Assembly (NCBI GenBank): GCA_024685175.1
Contig: JAIKWD010000036.1
Coordinates: 1 to 60,648, forward strand
Reading direction: 5' to 3'
DNA length: 60,648 nt
Source: Bacteroidales bacterium
Lineage (GTDB): Bacteria > Bacteroidota > Bacteroidia > Bacteroidales > WCHB1-69
The position numbers were made by a program, and so were the translations under genes. Numbering within the stretch: position 1 is the first letter of the stretch; every line of letters starts with the position of its first letter. The notes beneath the pieces are model-generated. The model did no database searches. It was not told the DNA's origin and saw only the letters and a list, made by a program, of their open reading frames with translations. Below, piece by piece: positions 33,057 to 44,600 of this stretch.

Positions 33057-34358
33057 ATGACATTTGAAGAGCTTCGCCAAAAATATCCCGTTTTCTCTTA
33101 CGAGGGTTATGATTATCACCTTGAAGGGAACGATTTGCATATACAATTCTTCTACAAGATAGGGGAGGAGATTGCTTTCCAGCCCAAGATGGTGCTCCAA
33201 CCCGGCGAGAATGCCCATTATCCTGTCGACTTGAAGGTGTTGGAGGGCATCGTCTTCAATATCGGGATGATTGAGTTGATCAGCTATTGGAAGTGCACGT
33301 GCAGTCCGTTGGTGCACGTCAAGCCGTACAAGCTCAGCAGCGACCAGCAATACTGGTGGCGTAAGCTTTATTGGTACGGGTTGGGCGAGTTTTGCTACAA
33401 GAACAACATTCACAGCGAGCCCAACGAGTTTTTGGACTTCACCTTTGCTGTGGGCACGCCCGACGCGGGACAGCTGACGTTTCCCACCATGCCTGACAGC
33501 GAGCGCGTCATCGTGCCCGTGGGCGGGGGCAAGGACTCGGTGGTGACGCTTGAGGAGTTGCGCACCGAGCGCAAGGTCGTGCCGTTCATCATCAACCCGC
33601 GCGGGGCTACGCTCGACTGCGCACGCATCGCGGGGTTCGAGCGCCTCGACCAAATCCTCGTGCTCCAGCGCCAGATTGATCCGAAACTCTTGGAACTTAA
33701 CGCCCAGGGCTATCTTAACGGGCACACGCCCTTCTCCGCGATGCTGGCTTTCTACTCCGTATTGCTCAGCGCCGTGACGGGTATCCGCGACGTGGCCCTC
33801 TCCAACGAGTCGAGCGCCAACGAGCCCACCATACCCGGAACCTACATCAACCACCAATACTCCAAGTCGCTGGACTTCGAGCTGGCCTTCCGCCAGTATG
33901 TACACGACTTTATGGGTGACGCCAACCACTATTATAGCCACCTGCGGCCGCTCACCGAACTGCAGATCGCCGAGCGATTTGCCCGATATCCCGCCTATTT
34001 CAAGGCCTTCAGGAGTTGCAACGCAGGCAGTAAGGAGAACAAATGGTGCTGCAACTGCCCGAAATGTCTCTTCGCCTACATCATCCTGTCGCCCTTTATC
34101 GACGATGCCACGATGATCGACATCTTCGGGGAAGATATGCTGGACAAACCGGAGTTGGTGGACACCTTCGACGAGTTGGCCGGCCTGTCGCTCAACAAGC
34201 CCTTCGAGTGCGTGGGCACGATAGGGGAGGTGAACGAGGCCCTGCACCGCTTAATGGAAAGCCGTAAGGATAAGTATTTGATCAAGCATTATGTCAACAA
34301 GCAACTGATTATGCTGGAAGACAATATGCTGGACGAATATTATAATATGGCGCCCTAA
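33057..34358 (+). CDS. PP-loop ATPase, MurL-like (UDP-MurNAc-L-Ala-L-Glu epimerase)
   Basis: 433 residues, no signal peptide. Central PP-loop VPVGGGKDSVVTLEELR implies AMP-forming ATP use. Later blocks are SNESSANEPTIPGTYINHQYSKSLDFE and a cysteine cluster ENKWCCNCPKCLFAYIILSPF. These fit my memory of MurL, which with MurD2 gives an alternative route to D-Glu in peptidoglycan by epimerising the terminal L-Glu of UDP-MurNAc-L-Ala-L-Glu. No mur gene is nearby to confirm it; a general PP-loop amidating enzyme remains possible. Twenty-nine bases separate it from the nucleotidyltransferase gene, probably one operon. Confidence 0.6.
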   Translation: MTFEELRQKYPVFSYEGYDYHLEGNDLHIQFFYKIGEEIAFQPKMVLQPGENAHYPVDLKVLEGIVFNIGMIELISYWKCTCSPLVHVKPYKLSSDQQYWWRKLYWYGLGEFCYKNNIHSEPNEFLDFTFAVGTPDAGQLTFPTMPDSERVIVPVGGGKDSVVTLEELRTERKVVPFIINPRGATLDCARIAGFERLDQILVLQRQIDPKLLELNAQGYLNGHTPFSAMLAFYSVLLSAVTGIRDVALSNESSANEPTIPGTYINHQYSKSLDFELAFRQYVHDFMGDANHYYSHLRPLTELQIAERFARYPAYFKAFRSCNAGSKENKWCCNCPKCLFAYIILSPFIDDATMIDIFGEDMLDKPELVDTFDELAGLSLNKPFECVGTIGEVNEALHRLMESRKDKYLIKHYVNKQLIMLEDNMLDEYYNMAP

Positions 34359-34387
34359 TGTTTTGATTATTAATTAAAAAGAAAGAT

Positions 34388-35263
34388 ATGAAACCTACAT
34401 TGCTCGTCTTGGCTGCCGGTATGGGCAGTCGCTATGGTGGCCTGAAGCAGTTGGACCGTATGGGGCCCAACGGCGAGACCATTATGGATTATTCGGTCCG
34501 ATATGCCCTGGAAAGCGGCTTCGGCAAAGTTGTCTTCGTGATTCGAAAGAGTATGGAGGACGACTTCAAACAATATGTTTTGCCGCGCTATCAGGATAAG
34601 ATTGCGGTGGAGTATGTGTTCCAGGAACTGGATATGCTGCCCGACGGCTTTTTGGTAGATCCGGAGCGCAAGAAGCCTTACGGCACCGCCCACGCTATCC
34701 TGGTGGCCAAAGATGCCGTAAAAGAGCCGTTCACCGTGATCAATGCCGATGACTTTTACGGCAAGGACGCTTTCCGTGTTATGGCGGAGTTCTTGACGAG
34801 CGGTGAAACCACCCAGCCGCCCACGTATGCGATGGTGGGGTATCGTTTGGACAAGACCCTGTCGCCCAACGGCACCGTGTCGCGCGGCGTCTGCAGCACC
34901 GACGAACACGATTATCTGACGAACATTGTGGAGAACCGCAAGATTGGCAAAACGGAGAACGGATATGAGAACCAAGAGGAACAGTTGCACAACTTCTTCA
35001 AGGGTGACGAGCCCGTGAGCATGAACTTCTGGGGTTTCACGCCCGATTTCTTCGATTGTTTGAATGATCTTTTTGTGGATTTTCTGAAAGAAAACCAGGG
35101 CAACATCACGGCGGAGTTTCCCATCCCCAATGTGGTGTCGTATTTGATGGAAAGCGGCAAGGCCCGAGTAAAGGTGTTGCACAGCAATGCCGAGTGGTTT
35201 GGCGTAACCTACCAGGAGGACCGTCCGGGCGTAGTAAAGAGGTTGGCCGAACTGGACGACTAA
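34388..35263 (+). CDS. Sugar-phosphate nucleotidyltransferase family protein
   Basis: 291 residues, cytoplasmic. LVLAAGMGSRYGGLKQ is the nucleotide-binding signature of NTP-transferases such as RmlA/GalU, and VINADDFYG is the metal-binding Asp region; GTAHAILVAKDAV contacts the base. Unlike RmlA it has a distinct C-terminal half ending VKRLAELDD. Sugar and nucleotide specificity cannot be read. It follows the MurL-like gene after 29 bases. Confidence 0.85.
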   Translation: MKPTLLVLAAGMGSRYGGLKQLDRMGPNGETIMDYSVRYALESGFGKVVFVIRKSMEDDFKQYVLPRYQDKIAVEYVFQELDMLPDGFLVDPERKKPYGTAHAILVAKDAVKEPFTVINADDFYGKDAFRVMAEFLTSGETTQPPTYAMVGYRLDKTLSPNGTVSRGVCSTDEHDYLTNIVENRKIGKTENGYENQEEQLHNFFKGDEPVSMNFWGFTPDFFDCLNDLFVDFLKENQGNITAEFPIPNVVSYLMESGKARVKVLHSNAEWFGVTYQEDRPGVVKRLAELDD

Positions 35264-35282
35264 GAGCGCAGTCTAAAATTCA

Positions 35283-35357
35283 GAATTCAAAATTCAAAGT
35301 TTCGCCCCCAGTTTGGTGACGAACGGATTCTCTATTCCGGCGGCGAAGCCGCCGGAA
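35283..35357. repeat. Mosaic intergenic repeat, copy 3, with strong palindrome
   Basis: GAATTCAAAATTCAAAG (35283-35299) shares words with the copies at 4951 and 32960. At 35335-35357 TTCCGGCGGC, GAA, GCCGCCGGAA make a perfect ten-pair hairpin with a three-base loop, comparable with the GC-rich hairpins of the other copies. Confidence 0.65.
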
Positions 35358-35489
35358 CCTCCTCAGGTTTCTCCAAAACCCTGTTGAAAACTCTGCCGAT
35401 TAACGTTTATTAACATTTATAATATTTTGATTATTAGATTATTGATGATAAAAGTTATCAACAAAGGGATATTCTTTTCATAGAAAGTA

Positions 35490-35497
35490 TATTTTTG
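35490..35497 (+). promoter_or_regulatory. -7 box (TATTTTTG) of the giant T9SS gene
   Basis: TATTTTTG 114 bases before the ATG at 35612. No clear -33 element about 20 bases upstream. Confidence 0.45.
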
Positions 35498-35611
35498 CCG
35501 CCGATTTTGGAAAGATGTAGTATGTGGGGATAGGAAATAGGGGGGGATACACTATTTCTGTAGGATATTAAATTGTAAATAAATAAAAGTAATAATAAAA
35601 AAAACAAACCT

Positions 35612-38600
35612 ATGAGAAAATTTTTAATTTTACTTATTGCAATCGCGGGCTGTTGCATAGCCGCCAATGCGCAAGTCGGATACCAATTACCCAATAGTGG
35701 GTTTGAGAACTGGACGACGGAAACTTATACTGCAGGATTGATTTTTCCAAGCAATCATACGTCTGATATCCCTAACAGTTGGCGTTCTATAAATTCAGCT
35801 ACTGGAAGTCTTAGACAACAAGGTGCAGATGAAGGCTTTGTGAGTAAATCAACAGACGCTCATAGTGGCTCATACAGTGTTAAGTTGACAAGTGTTTCTA
35901 AAGTAGGCGTCAATGCAAATGGCGGATTGACATCAGGTCGCTTTAACGCAAATAGTATGACTGCTGCAAATACTCAAAATTGTACGTATACCAGTACTGT
36001 TTCAGGATATAATACATCTATCTCAACATATCCAGACTCTGTCTATCTCTGGGCTAAAACAGATATGTCTGGAACGGCGCAAGCCCATTTTAATATGGTT
36101 TTGCATACGAATCAAATCACTTCGGGAAGTAGTGCCTACTATCAAAATCCTGATCCGAGCGACGCTAATAATAGTGTTATAAATGCTAATGGTGCCACTA
36201 ATCAATCAAGAGTGGTAGCCCAGGCGATTTGGAATGGTAACCCCACTACCTGGACAAAGATAAAGCAACCTTTCACTTATACGGAGGGAGATAAAACGCC
36301 TTCATTTATTCTTATTACTCTCTCTACTAATGCAACTCCTGGTGGTGGTAGTGCAGGTGACAAGGTCTTTTATGACGACATCGAACTTATCTATAACACG
36401 CGTTTGGATAATTTAACGGTTAATGGTACAACTATTCAAGGGTTTAATAAAGATATATTGGAATACACATACCCGAATGAAGTTTGTGGAAACGATTTGG
36501 CTTCGTTATCTATTGTGGGTACGCCAAAGTCATCCCATGCAACTGCCACCATTAGCCATGTGCCAACTGTGGATGAACCTTACGCGATTGTTCATGTGAC
36601 CCATAAGAACCAAGAAAATGATAACAATGTTTCCAAAAACTATAGAATCAACTTTAATTTGGCGTCCGTTAATGTGGAACTGGACAATAATGGCAACTAT
36701 ACCGTTTGTCAGGGACAAACGGTCACGATGAACGCGTCTGGTGCCGATTCCTATGTGTGGAGTAACGGCTTGGGCAATAATAGCTCAGCACAAATAACCC
36801 TGACGCAGGTTGGTACATACGAATATACGGTTACCGGAACATCCAATATTAATGGGTGTTCGGTTTCCAATATTGCCACTGCTCACGTGACCGTGGTGGC
36901 ATCACCTAATGTCACCATCAATGGTTCGACTACAGGCTGTACGTCTGTTAATCTTACGGCTACCGGTGCCACAAGTTTTTCGTGGTCAGATGGTACTACG
37001 GGTAATACTTGGTCAACAACAACTGTTGGCGACTATAGTCTTACCGTTACCGGTACTACGGGCAACTGCTCAGGTACTGCAACCGTTCAGGTGCACGTCT
37101 ACGGCAACCCCATAGTCGTCATTTCGGGCCCCAACACTGTTTGTACGGGTGAGAGCACAACGCTCACTGCTTCCGGTGCCACCAGCTATTCTTGGAGCAA
37201 CGGAGCGACGGGCGATGCCATCACTCCGACCACATCCGGTCCGTACACAGTCACGGGTACCTCCAACGGATGTACCGCTACGGCAAGCCATAACATTACC
37301 ATCAACGAAACGCCCACGGTGACCATCTCCGGCGTTACTGCCATCTGCTCGGGTAACAACACGACGCTGACGGCACAGAGCACTGTCCCCAATACTACCT
37401 ACACTTGGTCGGACAACTCGACCGACAACACCCTGACCGTATCTACGGGTGGGCAGTACAGCGTGACGGGTTCTTCCAACGGCTGTACCAACACTGCCAC
37501 TGTGACGGTCAACGTGGCCGATCTGCCCGCTGAGCCAACTGTTACCAACGTATCGCGTTGCGGCGCAGGCGAAATAACCCTTACCGCCACCGCTCCGACT
37601 GGCTGTACCACATATTGGTATCTTAGCGAAAATACAAATGAGTTTACGAATACGGGCGACACCAATACAACTACTTTGCAGCAGTCGTTCACCTACTATG
37701 TCGCGGCCCGGAATGCGGCCGGCTGTTTCTCTGCGCGCGTGCCCGTCACGGCCACGGTGATTCCCGCTCCAACCACGCCCTCGGTCACCGCTGTCTCCAA
37801 CTGCGGCGCATACAACGACTTCACGCTGACGGCCACCGGCTCCAACCTGCAATGGTTTGCCGACGCCAATGCTACGCAACCCATCGAGAACATGACCTTG
37901 AACGTGACTGCCACGACCACCTACTACGTTCGCTCCGGCGACGAGAACTGTCATAGCGAACTCGTTCCGTTGACCATCACCATCAATGACAATCCTGCCA
38001 AGCCGACCAATATTACGGCCAATCCCGCATCCCTTTGCGGTAGCGGCAATGTCACCATCTCTGCCACGCCGGCAACGGATTGCCAACTCAACTGGTTCCT
38101 TGTCAACAACCCGTCCTCCGCATCGGATGCATTCTCCACTAACAATTCTGTTCAACGGAACAACGTGAACAGCACGACCACCTACTATGTGAGATCCTAC
38201 AATACCACTACGGGATGTTATAGCGAAATGGACAGCGTGTCCGTCGTCGTGAGTCCCGCCCTTGATCCGACTCCTGTCGCGGGTGCCACTCTTTGTGCTG
38301 CCGGTGAAGTGACCCTTACGGGTACGCCCGGCGAAGGCAACACCTTGCGTTGGTACCTTAACAACGAGTTGGTGCATACCGGAACTTCCTATACGCCGAT
38401 GATAAACGGCAACACCGCCTTCCAGGTGGCCACATACAATGAAACCTCCGGTTGCGAAAGCGATCGTTATCCGGTGAATGTCACCATCAGTGCGACCGTA
38501 CCTGCGCCCACGGTGGAGGCTTCCACGGTCTATGCCTGCGGTGGCAACGCAACCCTGCAAGCCAGAGCCGGACAAGGCACGACCCTGCAATGGTACGATG

Positions 38601-41600
38601 CTGCTGGCAATGCCATCACGGGAGCAACCGGCGCCACTTATACAGTGAGCAATCTGTCGGCCAACGCCCAATATCAGGTGGCCGCCAGCCAAGGCAGTTG
38701 CCAAAGCGCGATGACCACCGTTGATGTGGTTGTTGTCAATGTCAATGCTCCTGCCACTCCGACACTCTCTGCCTCCAGTGTCTGCGGTTCCGACGATGTG
38801 ACGATGACGGTCACCCTCGCCGAAGGCCAAAACGCCCATTGGTATGCCAATGGAACCACGACCACCGTTCTGGCAACTGGTTCAACTTATACCGCGACGG
38901 TGAACTCCAGCAACAACACTTTCTTCGTCGCCGTTTTCGATGAGACCTCCAATTGCGAGTCCGCTCGCACATCCGTCACGGTTACGGTCAACGCCATTCC
39001 CGAAAAGCCGACCATTGCCAGTGCCAACCGAGACATTGAGCACTGCGGCACTTACGAAGACTTGACCCTTACGGCCACGGCTCCCGCGGGCTGCACCTTG
39101 CAGTGGTTCACAGACAGAGCCGCCACCCAAGCAGTGGAGAACACCACCTTGGATGTCGCCAACACCACAACCTTCTATGTTCGCTCATACAACGGCAACT
39201 GCTCCAGCCAAATGGACTCTATCGTAGTCACCATCAACCCGATTCCGGGCGTGCCTTCTGTGGTTACCCCTGAGCCGAGATGCGGTTCTGCTACCGGCAC
39301 CATTCCGGTCAGCATCACGGGTACGCCGGGCGCTAACGGTACGGTTTGTCATTGGTACAACGCCGACGGCGTCTACCAGTTGGGTCAAAACACATATGGC
39401 GGTAATTTCGCCACATCATTCAGTCTCTTGGTCTCTTCTTATAACTCCAATACGCATTGCGAAAGCGAGCAGATTACGGTGAATGTGGTCATCAACAATC
39501 CTCCTGTGGCTCCTACGCTTACTGGCGATACGCGTTGCGGCGAAGGTGAGGTGACGCTCTCCGCCACGGGCGGTACCGCGGACGACACCTACGCTTGGTA
39601 CGCCAGTGCCGATGCTACGGAAGCCTTCTTTACGGGTGCAACCTACACTCCGATGCTTTCCCAAAGCGCCACATACTATGTGGCCACCGTCAACCCGACG
39701 ACTGGTTGTTCCAGCCAGCGCAGAACGGTGACAGCCACTATAAATCCCGCTCCGGCGGCTCCTACCACGCAAGACATCGACGTCTGCGGCGCTCAGAACG
39801 TGACGCTGACCGCTACCTCTGACGCCAACCTGCATTGGTACGCCAGCCAAGAGGGTGGGGAAGCCCTGACCTCGACCACTGTTTCGCTGAACGAAGGCGT
39901 TACTACTTACTATGTGGCTGCTTACAACACCAACTGCGAGAGCGAGCGCGTACCGTTGGCCGTGACCGTCAATGCCATTCCTGTCTTGTCGGATGTTACT
40001 GGCGACGAACGATGCGGCGAGGGTACGGTTACATTGTCCGCTACCGCCTCTGAAGGCGCTATCGTAAGATGGTTCGCCAACGCTACCGATAACGAACCTG
40101 TCGCTACAGGTACTACCTACGCTCCGAGCATTAGCCAATCCACGACATATTATGTACAGGCCTACAACGAAAGCACGAGCTGCCATAGTACGCTCGGCAA
40201 CGTTACGGCTGTCATGAACGAGACCTATGACACGGAATTCAGCGAAACGGCCTGCGATTCATTCGTATGGGCAGGCCAGACCTATTCTATATCCGGCGAT
40301 TATCAACACACCTTCCAGTCGGTCAATGGTTGCGATTCCATCGTGACATTGCATCTGACTGTTAACCAGAGCCAACAGACTACCGTGGATACCGTAGTCT
40401 GTAACCAGTTCGTCTGGGGTGGTGACACGTATACTCAATCTACTTCCATTACCAAAACATTCAATTCTTCTACGAATTGTGATAGTGTTGTAACTGTGAA
40501 CTTAACTGTACTTCAATCTACCACGGGCACGGAATCTCTGACATTCTGTAGCAATCAACTTCCCGCAGATTACCACAACACCACAATCGACCACGCAGGA
40601 ACCTATACTGTGACCATCCCTAACGCAGCTGGTTGTGACAGCACGATCACGTTGACTGTGATTGTGAACCCGCAGCCGGGTGTGGCGACCATGACACCGC
40701 AATCTCGTTGTGGCGAGGGCGTTGTTATCCTTTCCGCCACTTCGGGCCAGAATGCCAATACCTGTTACTGGTATGCGGACGAGACGACGACGGACACCCT
40801 TCACAGTGGCTTTGCCTATCAACCGACCATCAGCGGCACCACCACTTATTATGTGGCCTCTGTCAACACCACTACGGGCTGTATGAGCGCCCGCACTGCG
40901 GTCACCGCAACCGTCAACCCTAATCCTGCCGCTCCTACGGCAAGCGACGTCAGCCGTTGCGGCCGCGGCCCGATCACCCTCACGGCACATACCGACGATG
41001 CCAATGCCAATATTCGTTGGTTTGCCACGAGCAGCGCCAATACTCCTATTGCCACGGGTGTGACCTATACCAATGAAGATCAGGTTACTCCTACGACATA
41101 TTATTTAGATTGTATATATGAAAATACGGGTTGTAAGAGCAATAGAGTTCCGGTGCAAGCCATCGTGAACCCGATTCCGGCTGCACCTCAAGTAACCGAC
41201 CTCACGAACTGCGGTCCTGCCACACTGACGCTTGCCGCCACGGTTCCGGAAGGCAGCAATGCCCAATGGTATGCTACCAACGACACAACCCAACTGTTGA
41301 ACAACACCAGCGTTTCCGTTGAAGACAACGCCACCTATTACGTGCGTTCCAACGACGGAACCTGCGCTAGCCAACTCACTTCGCTCAACATCACGATCTA
41401 CCCCGTATATCAAGCACAAGACCTCTATGACACCGTATGCCAAGGCGTTGCCTATACGGGTTACGGCCTTAACAACACGTACACGGTGAGCGGCGAGCAG
41501 ACGATTGCTTTGGCTGCCCAATCCATCAACGGTTGCGACTCCGTCGTCACCTTGCATTTGATGGTCAACCCGACCGCTTCCTCCGAGTTTACGGAGGTGG

Positions 41601-44600
41601 CTTGCAACAGCTATACCTGGGAAGGCACGACCTATCAAGAGAGCGGTAATTTTGTAAAGCATTTCCTGACGGTCAATGGCTGTGACTCCGTCGTCACCTT
41701 GCACTTGACTATCAATCGTACCGTCAACAACAGCATCTCTGCCACCGCTTGCGACAGCTATGCTTGGAACGACAGCACCTACACCACGAGCGGTGACTAT
41801 GTCCAGACCTTCATCGCTGCCAACAGCTGCGACTCCGTCGTTACGTTGCACCTGACCATCAACAATTCTGTGGCAACGGAATTCACCGAAGTCGCTTGCA
41901 ACAGTTACACTTGGGACGGCTCGACCTATACCACGAGCGGCGATTATACGAAAGAGTATGAAACCCTTGCCGGTTGCGACAGCATCGTCACGCTTCATCT
42001 GACCATCAACTATTCCAACAATATTGTGATGAACGACACTGTCTGCGAAGGCGGCGCCTACACAAACAATGGATTTGACACGACCTTGACCGCCGGCACA
42101 TACACGCTGACCCATTCGGGTACGAACCAGTATGGTTGCGACAGCACGACTACGTTGCACTTGGTCGTGAATCCTGTTTACAATATTAGTATTACGGCTA
42201 TGACCTGTACGGGTCAAAGCTATCCGTTCAACGGCCAAAACCTGACCACCGCCGGAACGTACACGGCCAATCTGCAGTCGGTCAATGGTTGCGACAGCAC
42301 GGTCACCTTGACTTTGACGGTGGGTGCTGAATGGCGCGACACGATCACCGCTCACGTTTGCTATGGCGGTTCGTATAATGCCAACGGATTCAACATCTCC
42401 AATGCTACCACCTCTCAGTTCTACTCGAATTCCGGCACTTCGGCCAGCGGCTGCGACAGCACGATGGTGCTCCGTCTCGTGGTCCACGACCTGAATACCA
42501 CGGAACTCAATGCTTCTATCTGTCTGGGCCAGACCTACAACCTCAATGGCTTCAACATCACTCCGACCGTGGCCGGTATGTTCGACACCACCAAGATTGT
42601 GAAGACGGCTTTCCAATGCGACAGCACTGTGGTGTTGCACTTGATGGTCAACCCAACTTATTATTTCAGCGACACGATTACGACTTGCCAATCCAGTACT
42701 CCGTACCACTATGCTGTGGAGAACGATGACATCGTCGTGAATACGCCGGGTACCAAGACCAAGACGTACAACCATACCACGGCAACTGGTTGTGACAGCA
42801 TCCGCACGTTGACGCTGATTGTCAATCGTTCGTACAACCAACAATACACGGGCACAGTTTGCGCCGGCTCTGCGTATACACAACACGGCTTCGACACCAC
42901 GTTCGTGGAGGAAGGCCAATATACGCTCGTTCACGAATTTGTGACCGCCAAGGGTTGCGACAGCATCGTCACCGTGGTCTTGACCGTGAACCCTGTCAAG
43001 ACGACGAACCTGACGGCTACACTCTGCCAGGGCGAGTCTTACACCCAGAACGGTTTCGACGTAACCCCGACGAATGATACGATCTATGTCCGCAACTTGA
43101 GTGCCGTCGGTACGGGTTGCGATAGCATCGTGACGCTCACGGTGACTGTCAATCCGGTCTACCACAACAACTACACCGGCACCGTCTGCTTAGGCGACGT
43201 ATACACCGGAAATGGTTTTGAGGTAACTCCTGATGCCGCTGGCGTGTTTACCTATGTGGACTCCAGCACGACCGTGAACGGCTGCGACAGCATCTCTTCG
43301 TTGACATTGACCGTCAATCCTTCCTACAATCTCAGCTATACTGCCTCCATCTGTGAAGGCAATACCTTCGCTCAATATGGCTTTGACACCACCTTCACCG
43401 AAGCCGGTGTATATGAGCTCTCTTATGAAGGTGCCACTATCAACGGCTGCGACAGCAACGTGACCGTTATGTTGACGGTTAATCCTATCTACAGCGTGGA
43501 TACGACCGTCGATATTTGCGATGAAGCCCTGCCGTTCAAGTGGAACAACGACAACGCCTATTCCTATATGGAGAGCGGCAACTACACAATCAGTTATTCT
43601 ACGGTTAGCGGCTGCGACAGCATCGTTAACTTGCATCTCAACGTGCATCCGAGTTTTGAGATTGACACCGTCATCCAAACCTGCGAAGGTGCGTTGCCTT
43701 ATCAATTTGACGAGAACAACTCCTTCAACGGCACGGGTAACTATACGGTAGCCCTTCAGACTGCCTTCGGTTGCGACAGCATCTACCACATCCAGTTGAT
43801 TGTCACGCCGTCCATCACGCATACGGTGACCCGCAACATCTGCGAAAGTGCTTTGCCATTCACTTTAGGCGATTCCATCTTTACGCAGGCAGGTGAATAT
43901 GAAGTGGTGGCCACCTCTGCCGGTGGTTGCACGGAGATTACCTATCTCACCTTGAATGTATATCCGGAATTCGTGGAGACACAAACCGTTACGGTCTGTG
44001 CCAACGAGTTGCCCTACGTGCACGATGCCACGCACAGCTACACCGAAGCTGGCACGTACACGCTGGATTACACGACCGCCCACGGTTGCGACAGCACGGT
44101 GACTCTTACCTTGAACGTCACGCCCAACCCGACAAGCGTTGACACGCGTGCCGTGTGCGCCGGTGAGTTCCCGATCGTTTATGGGGATAGCACCATCTCC
44201 GCCGCCGGTGAATACAACATTGTCTTCGAGCGCGAAGGCCTGTGCGATAGTCTTGTCACACTGACCGTGATCGAGAATCCAGTCTATGTGTTCGACTCCA
44301 CCATGGCTGTCTGCTCCGACGAGACTCCTTATCTGTGGCATGGCCAAAGCCTTACCGAGAGCGGCACGTTCGTTGATGAACATCAGACCGTGGCGGGTTG
44401 CGACAGCATCTACACCTTGCATCTGACGGTTAACAACACCTTCTTGCAAAATGACACGGTCACCATCTGTAGCGATGAGACACCGTACGATTGGCATAAC
44501 CGCAGTCTCACCACTTCCGGCCTCTATGCCGACACCCTGACGACCGTTGCTGGCTGCGACAGCGTCTATACCCTCAATTTGATCGTCAATCCAAAATACT

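Larger units (their letters stand above)
35264..35611. other. 348-base intergenic region ahead of the giant gene
   Basis: Holds a repeat copy with a strong hairpin (35283-35357), a run rich in T and A (about 35400-35460) and a -7 box at 35490-35497. The leader from there to the ATG at 35612 is about 110 bases and ends in an A-rich stretch (AAATAAAAGTAATAATAAAA) that may serve as the ribosome binding region. No open frame of note. Confidence 0.6.

Noticed and set aside
37070-38839. 589-residue minus-strand open frame inside the giant gene
   Set aside because: Shadow of type I Ig-like repeats; Arg/Gly-rich, no domain.
41105-43165. 686-residue open frame on the minus strand inside the giant gene
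   Set aside because: It is the shadow of the periodic, GC-rich repeats on the plus strand; its translation is low-complexity, rich in R, G, V and I, has no domain and no promoter. The plus frame has clear signal peptide, repeats and sorting domain.
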